DNA of 64,000 bases. Source: Micrasema longulum. Lineage: Eukaryota; Arthropoda; Insecta; Trichoptera; Brachycentridae. The translations under genes and the position numbers were made by a program. Under the pieces are notes generated by a model. The model searched no databases. It saw nothing but the letters and a program-made list of their open reading frames with translations, and was not told the DNA's origin. Shown piece by piece: positions 33,688 through 45,598 of this stretch. The stretch lies in contig JAGVSM010003705.1 in the NCBI GenBank assembly GCA_022494885.1, positions 62,001 through 126,000 on the forward strand, in the 5' to 3' direction. The stretch's first letter is position 1, and each line of letters starts with the position of its first letter.

Positions 33688-36600
33688 TTTATAAATGTCT
33701 CTATAACTTGGAAACCTCTAGAATTTTTTAACTGTTTTTTTTCCATACGATAACACGGAAAATAATTTAAATATAAATGTAAAATTACTTTATTTTAAGG
33801 AAAATTCCAAGAAATTAGTGATTGAATTGTTAAGCTGTTTTTTTTTACCTTTCAGTGATAGACTAAAGTATTATTTTTTCAAATATACTTTTCATGATAA
33901 AAGTTGTTTTGTGTAATTTGCATTGCCAGGACATCACTGAGTGTCCATTATTATGATTGTTTGCATATTTATATTTTTATTTAACGAATAATAAGAGGTT
34001 TTCTAGAATGTGCTTAAATTTATGTTTTTTTTACATTTTTGTTTTGCAGGCGACACGATAAGAACTTACTGATATACGTTTTGAGGCAGGACCCGTAAAA
34101 CATGTTTTGTTCAAATACTAAAAAAACTTTAACGAAGATTTGGGTCGCTTCCAACCAATACGAAATATGTTTTGGAACACCATACAATAGATCATATAAA
34201 GTTAAACATCCTTAAAAGCATTTTAGCTAGTATTTCCATAACACAAGGAAAATTTTCTTAACGAAGCGATAGTTAAATGAGGGGACTGGGTGATTTCTCC
34301 CCAACATAAAAATAATATGACTCATATAAACGAGTCTTAGTAAAACTTCAAAATAATTCTCTACTAAAATATTTTCTTTTAAAAATGAGCGGAAGAAATG
34401 TGAGGCTTCGTTCTTGAACAGTAACGGTGAAGTGATTCATTTAGTAAATCAGAAAATTTTGACGAAATGCTTGTAGAAGAACCTCATATACTTCAATTGC
34501 ACTTCTTATGAAATCTTGTCAAACACTGTTAAACATAGCCAGTATTAATTTCCTAAGTCTATTTCATGTTTTCGCAAGAAACACATTAACAGATACAAGA
34601 ATTGCTTTACTTAAATAAAAGTAATGGATTATAAGTCATTTGGTAAAATAAATGTTTTGAGAGATGTGAAAGCTGAAGCTTTCACCATACGTAAAAAAGA
34701 CACAGTGACCTATGTTTCTGAACCAATAATAATGTCAGCCAGTGAACAAATTCTTATACGCAATATATTCATTAACTCAATATAACATCAATTTGACCAG
34801 AAAGAAGGGTAATTTATTATATCATATTTATTTATTATTTAAGAAATATATAATAAATGCATTTTTTTATCAATCACCGTAACATTCAAAACTTTACTTT
34901 TATTTCAAATATTAATTCTGTGTTTACAAATAAATTTGCTTTTCTCGTTTGCAATAATTAAAAAAATAAAATTTACTTTATGTTTATTGAAGTTAATTAT
35001 TCATATTTACTTAATTATTTCATGAGATGTGTCTTAAACACCTATCAAAGCCACGCCTTTTCTTAATTTGCTTATACCACGGTGTCCTTTTTTGTGAGTA
35101 ATTTATAATTGGAAAATCTTCAAAGCAAACACATAAAATCATGGTTTATCAAAGCGGCTTTACTCCAGGGGTTGACTTTGATAACTAAGTTTTTATTTTT
35201 TTCTCGCTCACACGACATAATATTTTCTCATTTCAAAAACAACAATTTTAATGACTCTCTTATGATGGTTTGTAGTTCAAAACTGATTAAATTCACCCCA
35301 TTCCACTTATAAAAATAATAGACATTTATGTACAGACTGTCGCCGCATACGATGACGTCATACTTGATTATGCCACAAATAGTTTGTTATTATCTTTATT
35401 CAAATGATTGGACTTTGATCATTCATATATCCCTTATACATATTTCTTTACCGATTTTAATAAGAAGATTAATCTATTGGTCTTATATTTTTTTAAAATT
35501 AATTTATTTTCTAGTAAAAATATTTGTTGCTAACAATAATTACAACGTTTTCAGTTTAAAATACGCAAACATGGCAACCTCTAATTAAGTATCGCAAAGT
35601 TTATGATCTCCAAATGAATTATATCAACATTGTTTCTTGACATAATCATGATAATTTCATCACTATTATTATGTATGAATTATTGACTGATAATAATTAA
35701 AATAAAATATAAAAGTACAAAAAGTTTTTTGTGATTTGCTCAAAATAAAGAATTATAAATATTGCCGTTGTAGTAGTGAAGACTCTTGTTTAACATGCTT
35801 TGAGTAAAATTAATAATCGCTTTACTAATTATCGCAATGAAAAAATATCAAAAAATTCCTTACATCGCATCCCTGTCGTAAAGTCCTAAACGTGTAGCGG
35901 AGCACATTAAATATTTTTACGTGAAAGATAGAAAAATCTTGAATTGAAAAATTAAAGCAAAACGTGCAAAAAACTGTCACGTTAAAAAAAATAATGTTTT
36001 TTTTAAGTACAACTATTTGCTTCATACAAAATGCAATTTAAAAAATAAAATTGATAAGTTTAGGAAATGGTTTTGGATATCACTGTGAATATCGTTCATA
36101 ATCAGCCAAGCTGTAGGTTGAAAATCTCAAGGGGCAAAGGTGGTGAACCAGTTGAACGATTTATCGTCCTTTTTAGCTCCCCAACAGGATATTATTTAAT
36201 TTAGGAGATGAAATTACAATTCCACAGTTGGATTAAAGGAAATAATTTTGCCATTAGAGAAATTATTGGTATTGTTTACCCTTGGGGACACAACCCGTAA
36301 ATCTATACCGAAGTTAACTTTTTACAAGTACTGATACTATTTCATCTGTTTTTATGATAAAATTTTTAAGATATGTACAAAAGATTTTAAAAAAAAATCG
36401 TTGTGTTGTATTGTGAAAATGCGATCAAAAGGCGTGTTTGACAATATGTACAAAAATGGAAAAACATACCAATATATTATAATAAATTATATATATTGAA
36501 AGATAAAAAAAACGAAAAAAGTGTGGAAGCAATAATAATAAACCAGAACAAAGGGGAGTAAATGGAACAATATGCCTATAGGTCTTACCTTTTTCTCACA

Positions 36601-36898
36601 TAAAAAAATACTCTGTTTACTTCACTTATAATTGTTTTTATCCTCTGGCCGGCTAGCTGGGAAAACAGAAGATCTCTTTTTTTTTAAACCTCAGGGAATT
36701 GGCAATCGGGAGAGACAGGGCCTCGTGTGTCATTCTGGTGTTATTTTTTTTCAAGATATAAATAATCTTTCGAGTTCATTATTGTATTACTATAAACGAT
36801 AAAAGTTTTTCTACTAGAGTTCAAAAAGATTGTTGTGTGACTAAACAATTGTTAAAAAAGAGAAAATACACGGAAAATCAAATGAAAAACCCTCCATT
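33688..36898. other. No gene seen apart from an exon candidate at 34050
   Basis: Over 3 kb of AT-rich DNA without recognisable elements. Frames at 35109-35312, 35328-35588 and 35825-36025 show AT-biased composition and no domain. Confidence 0.5.
34050..34094 (+). CDS. Speculative exon with strong acceptor
   Basis: TTTTACATTTTTGTTTTGCAG is a textbook 3' splice site. The 45-nt segment after it is open in one phase (RHDKNLLIYVLRQDP) and ends at a weak donor CCC|GTAAAA. There is no other support. Confidence 0.18.
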
Positions 36899-37090
36899 AG
36901 TTATTTATTTATTCATTTAAAATTACACTAATTTAAATAGTAGTGAACTTATTAAGACTTTTTAGGCTATGCCCGTGTCCAGCCATAATAAATTGCAAAA
37001 GAAAATAGAAAGAAAAATTAATAAGATTCAATTATAATGACATGTAATGCAATATAATAAAAATTGAGAAATAAAAGGTTGAAGTAAAAA
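36899..37090 (-). mobile_element. LINE 3' end, family shared with 39058
   Basis: TTATTTATTTATTCATTTAA, GCCCGTGTCCAGCCATAATA and ATGACATGTAATGCAATA align with 39058-39245 in the same orientation. Both start at a TTTATTTATT tail, so this is a LINE 3' UTR seen on the minus strand. Confidence 0.8.
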
Positions 37091-37996
37091 ATAATAAAAT
37101 TCCGAAGAATACAATTTAAAAAAGATAATCAGACATAAATATTAAAATGTACATTATAAATTATACAAATTAAGATTCATATATAATCAAATAAACAAAA
37201 TAACAGTATCATTGAAATCAAAAAAATAAAAGTATAATGGTAAAATATAGTAGTACTGAAAAAAAAACAGAATAATAGAAATATTGAAATCAATGGAAAA
37301 AGAATATATATATATAAAAACATAATTGAAATTATAATAGATATATAGTTTCTATTAACTCACCATACACTGTAGTAAGAAATAGGAGTAATAAATAATA
37401 TGCCAAATAAGATTGAGCGCTAAATTAAAAAAATACATAATTAAAGAAACATAAAAACATCAAAATATATGGAATGAAAATAAAAGTAAAAGTATGGAAG
37501 GAAAGCAGATTTGTCAATTGTTGGTAATTGCTAATGTCGAATATACAACAAAAATGTAGAAATAGCTTTATCGTGAGAATAAAAATAGTTATCTTATTGT
37601 CACTCTTTGACACGAGTTAACCGAGATAAATATAGAGAAAAATATGCTAACACAGTCAAAATATGAAAAAGAAAAATAAACTGGATGGGAAATTACTGCA
37701 CGTCCCAAAAATACCACACCTCAATGTTTCAAATGCAAATTTCACACGAGGGTAACCCAAGTTCAAAACATGATTGTATATGAAAACTTATTAAATATTC
37801 TGTATGAATAGAACCAACATATTATCTGGACTCTGTCAGAAATATAAATAATAACATTGATAAAAGGAAGGAATAGAAAATAGATTATTGGGTGTAGAAT
37901 TTTCAATTTTGTACTCCTGGAAGGACAAACTGCTGCTCCAGAAAATTACTCGAACATGACAGCATGGGATAAAAAGTTTACTTGATTTTTTACTGG
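37091..37996. other. No gene seen
   Basis: A-rich sequence, possibly an extended 3' UTR of the preceding element. No coding trace was found. Confidence 0.5.
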
Positions 37997-38455
37997 GTTC
38001 ATTGGAAACTAAACGAGACGGCTTAAACTGCAAACAGTTGCTTTAAATTGCAAGTTTTCTAAAGGTTTATTGGGCGCCAAACGGGGTTGAACACGTAACA
38101 TTTGCTTTACGGTGCCCAATTATCGAAATGTTCATTGGGCACTACCCGAGGGGGTTTGGACTAGAAATAATTGCTGTATGGTACGATTTTCACAAAGTTC
38201 ATTGGGCACTAGACGAGCGGGCTTAAACTAGAAACAGTAACTAAGAGGTGATCGATTTTTACAAAATTCATTGGACACTTAGAACTGTTTTAAACAAGAA
38301 ACGGTTGCTTTACGATGCTCGATTATCAAAATTGTACTTTGGGCTCAGACAAGCAAGACATACTTTACGGTGCCTGATTTTAAAAGGTTCAATGAGCACT
38401 TTGAGCTGGTTTCAAAGTGTTCATTGGGCACTCCGAACTGGCTCACGATCTAGTT
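37997..38455. repeat. Degenerate ~67-bp minisatellite, 6-7 units
   Basis: TTCATTGG(G) recurs at 37997, 38067, 38132, 38199, 38266 and 38421, with related starts at about 38334 and 38388. Within units TTAAACTAGAAAC, TTGCTTTACGGTGCCCRATT and GGGCACTAGACGAG recur in fixed order. Spacing is 65-70 bp. The 71-codon frame 38248-38463 is a by-product. Confidence 0.88.
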
Positions 38456-38747
38456 TGCAATGAAATTGCGCGTTATTTGTTGAAATAGCGCTATCCTACA
38501 AAAACAATGCCGATATTACAGTGAAAATGATTTCACTTTTTAGTAAAATATGACGTCTCACATTTAGTTGAAAAAATGTAGGTGGCTGAAATACCAGCTT
38601 ATTTGCGAAGAAAAAATGGTTTCTCAGTATCACTCAGGAAAATAATATATTTTCTTCAATTCTTTTGTACCTATGAATCCTATTAATAATAAAATAAATA
38701 AAACAACTTCGGTTTTAACCACTTATTTTTTTTATTTATATTTTTTC

Positions 38748-38790
38748 CATCGACCGGTTTCAAAGCAAACAAGCTTCTTCGTCAAGGTTT
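38748..38790 (-). ncRNA. Hammerhead-ribozyme-like motif 2 (decayed)
   Basis: Minus strand: TTGACGA (expected CTGATGA), stem II GAAGC-TTGTTT-GCTTT, then GAAAC-CG-GTC. Stem I is no longer paired. The 3' flank (ATGGAAAAAATATAAATAAA, AAGTGGTTAAAACCGAAGTT) resembles that of motif 1, so both come from one repeat family. Confidence 0.48.
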
Positions 38791-39057
38791 ACTAAAGGAT
38801 TCTTTTCAATTTTATTTTTATCATCTAAATACTACACGTGGAGCCAATAAATCAAGTCTTTTTTTTCCCTGCAAGGGTGGTAATTTGATATCAATATTTT
38901 CGAAGCTAGACAGGAGTGGACTAAAAAAAATGTTGTTTATTTGGTTATTGATTATTTTTTTCTCATTATGAATCGATTTTTGAATTTTTAAGTTGTCTAA
39001 TTTCAATATTTCATTTTCAACAGGAAGTACTTTCAATCCAATAAAGATAATAATTGA

Positions 39058-39245
39058 ATTTTATTTATTTATTCATTCAAAATTACACTAGTCATGAGTT
39101 TATAAAGGCATTATAGACTTTACCCGTGTCAAGCCATAATAATTAACAATAAAAAATACACAGTTAAACGAATAAAATTACAATAACATGTGATGTAATG
39201 GAATAACAATCAAGAAAAAAAAACAAAATAAAAAAAATAAATGTA
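39058..39245 (-). mobile_element. LINE 3' end, second copy
   Basis: TTATTTATTTATTCATTCAA, ACCCGTGTCAAGCCATAATA and ACATGTGATGTAATGGAATA align with 36899-37090. Confidence 0.8.
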
Positions 39246-39894
39246 GAAAATATTTTTTTAAATAAATTATTTATGTGTATTATTTCTTGTTTTAGTTTTA
39301 TAAATATTATTTATAATATTATATTATAAGAGATCTTATATATTATTATAAATGTTTACTTTAAAAATAACACAAACTTCAAATACTAATAAAATATATG
39401 TGAAGTGGATTTTTTAAAAATAATTGTATTTTCAAAATCAACATGGATATTGTGAATTGTTTTTTTTTAAGAATGACCCGCTAAGCCTCTACTAAAAGGC
39501 CTGTCAGCAAGTACGAAAGAGGAGGTACGTAATTTTTTTCTTACAACTGGCGGTAAACGAACGGCGCCTGTTTTTTTAAAAAAAAAAACATTTTTTGAAC
39601 TTTTAATAATTCCATTTTTTTTACTTTACGGTATTTTATAGACCCTTATTAATTCCAATTTGTACAAAAATCGTGATATTTCCTTATGCTATAAGGCACC
39701 ATTTAATACTATATGAGGTAGTAAACTTTAACCTCCTGAAACGTCTATTTTATCTGTACTTTAATAGAAAAAATACTTCAATGGTGAATACTTGGTGTTT
39801 AAACTATTTAAAAATATTATACACACACAAATTTATGTTTTAATTAGATTCCCAACGAATTTTTCAACTCACTTTGATCCTTGATTGAAAATAG

Positions 39895-40877
39895 TGATTC
39901 CAATGGTGCATAAGGCACTGTGTTAGTTCAGTAAGTTCAAAGGCTATAATTAACAGTAGAGTGGGCCGATGATGTATGAGGTTTTTTATTTTTTTAGACA
40001 TCAAAGTGAAAGTGGTCTCAAAAGTTGCACTTTAAATCACATTGAACGTAAAAATTATTGAAAAAAATATTCCATACTTCTTTTGGCCCTCAACCGAGGT
40101 TTGAAGTTTATCACTGTCTGAACATTTGGTTAATTATCTATATTGATAAAATTGTTTTTTGTCAGTAAATAAATAACTTAATTACATTACAAATTTGAAC
40201 ACGCTTTAAAACTACCGAAATGCAAAAAGTTTACACTTCGCGGAACTGATTCCGTCGAGCGCCTGACTAATATTGACGAAAACAATGGCCCATTAAAACA
40301 ATGCTACCCATTTATTACGAAACAAAGTGCAACTTACGCTCTTAGATGCTTATTTAATAAGATTTTATGAACATTATAAAATTTAATAAGACTGATTTAC
40401 TTACTCAAATTCAAAATGACAGCCGGCTTAGAGCAAAAATTGACTTTTTCGAAAACTTCAAGCTCTGGTTGAGGGCCCAAAGTAGTATCGAATATTAAAA
40501 AAAATATTTTTTGCATTCTGAGTAATCCAAAAGGCATTTTTTTAGACCCTTTTCATTTCTAAATTCGGAAAAAAAGATATCGGCCTACCCTAATGAACAG
40601 CCTTACGCTTCAAGTACCAGTCCAGGAACATGAAAAATTGCAGTGTAGAATCATCTTTTGAATAAATGTTTTATGTCGACCTTCTAAGGAATCCAGCTCG
40701 GGAACTCAAGTATGGTAGGCGAAGGCGCCAACCACTACACTTAGAGGCGGTCTTACTCAGGAGTTTTACCTGAGAGTAGCCATTATGTCTTAAATACTCG
40801 TCTAGGATTCTGGTTCTATTTCACACAAAAGACTATATCCATAATCAGCAGGGAGATGATAAAGACTACTTTACAGT
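39895..40877 (-). mobile_element. Repeat family B copy interrupted by a MITE
   Basis: The 3' end lies at 39895-39955 (CCAATGGTGCATAAGGCACT). The rest resumes at 40593 (CTTCAAGTACCAGTCCAGGA, box-B side GAATCCAGCTCGGGAACTC, then TACTCGTCTAGGATTCTGG). Between them is a TA-flanked element. Removing it restores the order seen at 25541. Confidence 0.85.
39957..40592. mobile_element. TA-flanked MITE with long imperfect inverted repeats
   Basis: Ends after the flanking TA are GAGTGGGCCGAT and, reversed, GGGTAGGCCGAT. The inner arms also pair over about 190 bp: GGCCCTCAACCGAGGTTTGA (left) mirrors TCAAGCTCTGGTTGAGGGCC (right). Non-coding. The TA duplication fits Tc1/mariner-type mobilisation. Insertion inside a SINE proves it is the younger of the two. 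Confidence 0.9.
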
Positions 40878-41545
40878 TCTTATGAAATTAACCGATTTTA
40901 GGTAGTCAAGCCAAAGATCATGGACCCGAAAATTTCATTAATTAGCGACATTGTCTTTAGTGTCTAAAGTTTAACTTTGACATTTTTCCAGTGGATATAA
41001 TATCAAAAGTTCAAAATCGCATTTCAAGTTAAGGAAAATTGTTTAACGAAAGTAGACTGTAATTGGATAAAATTAGGAAATTCTTTGAATTCTCGCCTGT
41101 CACATCTTCCGAATGTCATTTTATTATATTCTTAGAAAAGGATTTTAAGTTATAATATATTTGTCTGGTAAGCATTCAGTTGTTAAAACATGTTATTGAT
41201 TTCCATTTTATTATTCATTTATTAATTTTACTTCCCGTCAAAAATTGATAAGAAATATGAAAAAAAGTATGTCTAGATATAAGAGTGCGGCGTTTCATCC
41301 TCCTTGCTTACCACTACGAGGAAGTAGCGTGATCCTGTAACAGTAGATTTTTTGTGAAATAATTTTTTTTCGGATTTCTTTTAAGCCAAGTTGCAATTTC
41401 TTTTGACCGATTTACACAAAACAGGTTTTTACATTTAAATATTTCAGTCCCTTGACTGGGACCTAAAGCATTAGACTGATCACTTTGCTTACAGAGTGAC
41501 AAAAATGATCCAGATAATCGACAATTGTAATATCGATGCAGTTCT

Positions 41546-41723
41546 AAACAATGCAATGTTTTGAGTTGGTTCAAATTTTGAAGACAAGGACTGGATTCAG
41601 CACCTTAGGGAGCTATGAGCATATTACAACGGAGATCAAGAACGTTTTAAAGGAGGGAATATAGAAGTCTAGGTGTTAACAGGTTTTATGACCTGTCATT
41701 GGCTGGTTTAAGTTGCCACTTTT
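41546..41723 (+). mobile_element. Foldback family, single arm
   Basis: AAGACAAGGACTGGATTCAG, AGAAGTCTAGGTGTTAACAG and GACCTGTCATTGGCTGGTTT match the left arm. It stops at GCCACTTTT and the inverted partner is missing. Confidence 0.85.
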
Positions 41724-41764
41724 GTTTTTTATATTGTAGTTGCATTTATTTTTTCATTTCATAT

Positions 41765-41910
41765 TATGTACAAGGTTTATCTATGCGTATAAAAGGCAAT
41801 GTTTGTATGTATGTCTTCGATAGACTAAATAACTACTGGACCGATTGACGTGATATTAAAAAAAAAATGTGCTTTAGTCTGGGCATTTCATAGCCCTTAA
41901 AATCTTAAAT
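41765..41910 (+). mobile_element. Possible Helitron-like end
   Basis: TTTATCTATGCGTATAAAAG, GTATGTATGTCTTCGATAGA and AACTACTGGACCGATTG recall a motif widespread at one end of insect Helitron-type elements. This is recognition from memory. No helicase and no CTRR hairpin end are visible. Confidence 0.3.
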
Positions 41911-42599
41911 CGAATTAGTAGAAGAAACATTAGGAGGGGATATGTTTTTTTTTTCGTAAACCAGGACTGCGTTTGATGAGAATGCACAAACTGAAAATCA
42001 GGAGAATTTTTTTTTGTATATAGAAAAGTTTGTTTGTGAAAAAAAAAAAATGTTTTTTTATGGATCCTAATAAGATGTTTTTTAATTCCTTAAATTCCTT
42101 AAAATTTCGATCCATTTATTTATTTTTACTGAATATTTGATAATAATGAAATAATATTTACTGACATTTGATTCATTTTTGAAAATCGCATTCCTACATA
42201 AAGTGCACCACTGTTAGCGCAGAGTTTTACATTTGCAAAATTGATTTCGTTATTGAAAATGACTAACTTAAAATTTTGAAATTTAATCCTTTACACCAGA
42301 TTTTTACGTTTATTTAAACGGTTTTTACACGTTTAAAAGATAAGAATAAGAATTTGGTTTCGAATTAAATGTCAAGTTCACGTCAAAACCTGGCTGGCAG
42401 TTATATGATGACTAAATACGCGTTAAACATGCCTAAGAGTTTGAGCATGAGTTAAGTGTAGTAATTATAGAGGGCTCAGAGTGTGTATTTGTGTATTAAT
42501 AGGGCGATGATTTTGTTTAAAAACACCGAATCTGTTTCTATGGTTACGTAAACAAAATTGTAAAATAATATTTTGTACGTATAGTTAATTAAATTATTA

Positions 42600-42790
42600 A
42601 TATTAAAAGCATTTACTTTGTGGTCAAACATTTTACTTAATGTTATTGAATAATAGTATATAACCACTTAGCGACTTTTCTATGTCTAGCGGTTTCGAGA
42701 CGCACTCATCTCTTTATCAGAACACCAATTAAACCAACAAGCTGATCAACATGCATACATGAGTTAAAATCTTACATACAATTAATAAAG
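42600..42790 (-). mobile_element. Ribozyme-bearing repeat, inverted copy
   Basis: The minus strand of this block matches 43140-43275 in order: CATGTTG, GGTTTAATTGGTGT, then the ribozyme core (plus-strand span 42682-42725), then GACATAGAAAAGTCG. The core reads CTGATAA, stem II AGAGA...TCTC and GAAAC-CG-CTA, with one core base changed (G8 to A) and one in stem III. Head-to-head copies carrying hammerheads recall Penelope-like elements, but no Penelope protein is visible. Confidence 0.62.
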
Positions 42791-43139
42791 GGTTAAAAGT
42801 AAATAATATGGAAATATTTCACATTAGAAAAGCTTTAAAAAATAATGTTCCTTTGATCAATAATTAAACAACCTTCCAATATAGTCCTTTATACGATGTT
42901 CTACTGTAATGGTCACCCTATTAAACCTATTAAACTCACCCTCTTCCGCCATCCCCTCTACCTTTTTTTAACTATTTCTATTTTTAAAATTTACATTATT
43001 ATTAATTAACAAAAAAAATCTATTTTTAAAATTTATTTACAGTGCATGTTGGTCCTAATCAGTGCATGTTCTTATTAAAATGCATGCCTTGTTGGTTTTA
43101 TATTTTTGTGCAACAACTATGAGAAAGGTGTATAGTGGG

Positions 43140-43275
43140 TTTTGCATGTTGGTTTGCATGTTGGTTTAATTGGTGTCCTGGTGAAGAGACAGGTACGTCT
43201 TGAAACCGGTAGACATAGAAAAGTCGATGATTTGTTATGAAAAAATATTTAATAACTTTTAGTGAAATGGTTAAT
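43140..43275 (+). mobile_element. Ribozyme-bearing repeat, direct copy with TGCATGTTGGT repeats
   Basis: GCATGTTGGTTT is repeated twice before the ribozyme and several more times since 43040. It is followed by the hammerhead-like core and a flank shared with 42600-42790. About 350 bp of AT-rich DNA separates the two inverted copies. Confidence 0.68.
43173..43216 (+). ncRNA. Type-I hammerhead-ribozyme-like motif, best copy
   Basis: Stem I GTGTC (43173-43177) pairs with GACAT (43212-43216). The core CTGGTGA differs from CTGATGA only at A6. Stem II GAGAC/GTCTT closes an AGGTAC loop. GAAA then leads to a 2-bp stem III (AC-CG-GT). The predicted cleavage point is after the A at 43211. ACCGGU is self-complementary, so such motifs would cleave best as dimers, as described for retrozymes and Penelope-like elements. 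The A6 change should reduce or abolish cleavage. Confidence 0.62.
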
Positions 43276-44000
43276 TATGTTTAATCTTAAGAGGAAACAC
43301 TTTCTTCATAGAAACGTATTCCAGTATTTTCTCCCTGGATTATAGAACTAAAGTAATTTTTTACACACTATAGTCAATATACTTACCATTGTGGGGTTGT
43401 TACCTATTGCTTTGTTTTTTAATTTGAAAATAGTTTATCATAACTATAACTATAACCATCCAAAAACCCGTAAAAATGCTCAATTTTATCCGCTGTCTTC
43501 GGGCGCACGGTACACAAATATGATAGATACTTTTGAAAAATGCAAGGCGTGCTAAGACAGAAACAAATATTTTCATACTCTGTCGAAAAAAATAACAAAA
43601 TCGGTTCAGTTTTTTGGTGCGGAAAAGGGGGCAGCAAAAATTGGGTTTTGTCCATAATGGTTCGGCATAAAAGGTTTGACATGCAGTGGTCTTTTTTGCA
43701 TAGTATCGGAAAGACATCTGCAAAAAAGTGACAAAAAACCAATGTTAAAATACCTATTTATCAAAATATCCTCACAATTTATGTAACCCGAAACACAAAA
43801 AAATGTATATATGCACATATCCATACAATAATTTATATCAAACTTTCGATTGTGTTAATTTATTCCATATATGAGTATATATTCAAATCTAGCAGTAGCA
43901 AAGCATTGTTGGGTTAAGCTCGTAATTCTTAAAAGTAGATTTTTCTGATTTTAAAAGTTCCAATTTGTAAGTGTTGGGATCATAATCTATCATCTTTCTT

Positions 44001-44557
44001 AACATATTACAACAGAGATAAATAACATTTTAGAGAAGGGGATGTAGAAGTCTAGGCATCCACAGGTCTTTTGACCTGTCATTGGCTGATTTAAATGGCC
44101 ACTTTTCACACTGTAACATTCATCACTCTGCTTATATTTGAACATCTATATTTCTTTGATTCTTCCATCTGTTGACGTTTGTGAAATTTTTGTTTATTCT
44201 TTTTCTACCGACTTTTACATTCCCTTCTCTAAAATGTTCTTTATTTCTGTTGTAATATGTTAATATTGACAGTTTCCTAGGGGGTTGAATCTAGTCCATG
44301 TCAACAAAAATTTAGACAAACTAATCACATGATTGATTTATCATCTATCTGTTGATGTTTGTCAAGTTAAAGAGCTGTGAAGTTAAAGAGCCTTTATCGA
44401 TGCGGGTGAGATTTACCTTATTGAATTATTTAACCTTCACACTAGGCCGCTTCACAAACATCTAAAGGGGGAAGAATTTAAGGAATATAGATGTTAAAAA
44501 ATGGCAGGATTGTAAATGTTACACAGTTTGTAAAGTGCCACTTTAAATAATTAATTG
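44001..44557. mobile_element. Foldback family, rearranged copy
   Basis: Left arm 44001-44195 (GAAGTCTAGGCATCCACAGG, GACCTGTCATTGGCTG) is followed by a short inverted end at 44215-44330 (TTCTCTAAAATGTTC, GGGGTTGAATCTAGTCCATG) and then by another partial unit at 44340-44557 (GATGCGGGTGAGATTTACCT, ACAGTTTGTAAAGTG). The order shows repeated end-to-end joining. Confidence 0.85.
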
Positions 44558-44904
44558 TAATGCTTTTACACTTGACTGTAAATTACACAGACAGGATTTA
44601 TCCGAAACTTAACCGAGTTGCACAGTTTTAATCGTATTATATACAAACATGTACGTACGCAATAACAACTCTCGCGTTCGGGCGAATTAGGTATACAGTT
44701 CTGTGTGAAAATAGAATCAAAATTCAGGATGAATATTTTCGACTCGTTGGCTACTCTCAGGTAAAAAACCCGAAAATGAAAATCGAATGGAGATTAGTCC
44801 GCCTTGTTGTTGTGGTCGGTATATTCCCCTATAGTGATTGTGGTTTCGGGCACGATTTCTGGGAAGGTCGACATGATAATATTAATTAAAAGTGTTACGC
44901 AGCA

Positions 44905-45075
44905 ATAGTGGTCTCCGCGGTCCAGTGGTTAAGACACGTGATTCACGCACGGAAGGTTCCGGGTTCGATTCCCGATGAGACACCTGCCTTCTCAAGCCTG
45001 GGTGTAATGTACTGTACCTCACTACTGGGATTGGGCCTCCTAATATTTGGTGATAAATTTAAAAAAATATATATT
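44905..45075 (+). mobile_element. tRNA-derived SINE, third family
   Basis: Box-A-like GGTCCAGTGGTTAAGACAC and box-B GGTTCGATTCCC form a tRNA-like head of about 75 nt. Only five acceptor pairs (GTCTC/GAGAC) form and no clean anticodon arm, so it is not a functional tRNA. A body with CACTACTGGGATTGGGCCTC and an AT-rich tail follows. Confidence 0.72.
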
Positions 45076-45598
45076 AGATTAACATAAGATGTGTTGATTC
45101 GTTGAGAAATGATTACTTAATTTTCACTCCGCCAATTTCGTTTTTTTTCACTCTGATAACAAAAAAAAATACAAAATCTCTTAAATAACAAACTGGTTAA
45201 ATGTGCAGTTGAAATGCGAAATAACAATTTTATTTTGGCTAGGAAAAAAGAAATTTCAAACTTTATAATTTAAACTTTTAATTGACTGTCTTTTCCATGT
45301 AAAATTTCATTACCCAAATAATCTGAAACATGTATTTGCTTTGTCTCATTTTGAGGTCGGATTTATTAAGCTACGGGAAGATAACAGCTTTATTAAGAGA
45401 ACTTAAATAAAAAAGTTATCTGAGTTTCACAAAAACATGCTCTTTTTCAAGCTATTTTACAACGTGTAGATACGTGTAAATATTTATTCAAAAGTCTTTG
45501 TTAAATACTTTTGAATATACATATACACGTACATTGAAGTGAATCAATTCAACTTCAAATAAATTTAAACACATTGGTTTTGTTTTATTTCATTTCAG

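Noticed and set aside
43400..43824. Cluster of 107-codon minus-strand frames as a gene
   Set aside because: Overlapping frames in two phases plus a plus-strand frame, none with a recognisable domain or splice context. Probably chance.
44905..44980. Functional tRNA gene
   Set aside because: Only five acceptor pairs, no clean anticodon arm, and a SINE-like body follows. The box A and box B remain but the cloverleaf does not.
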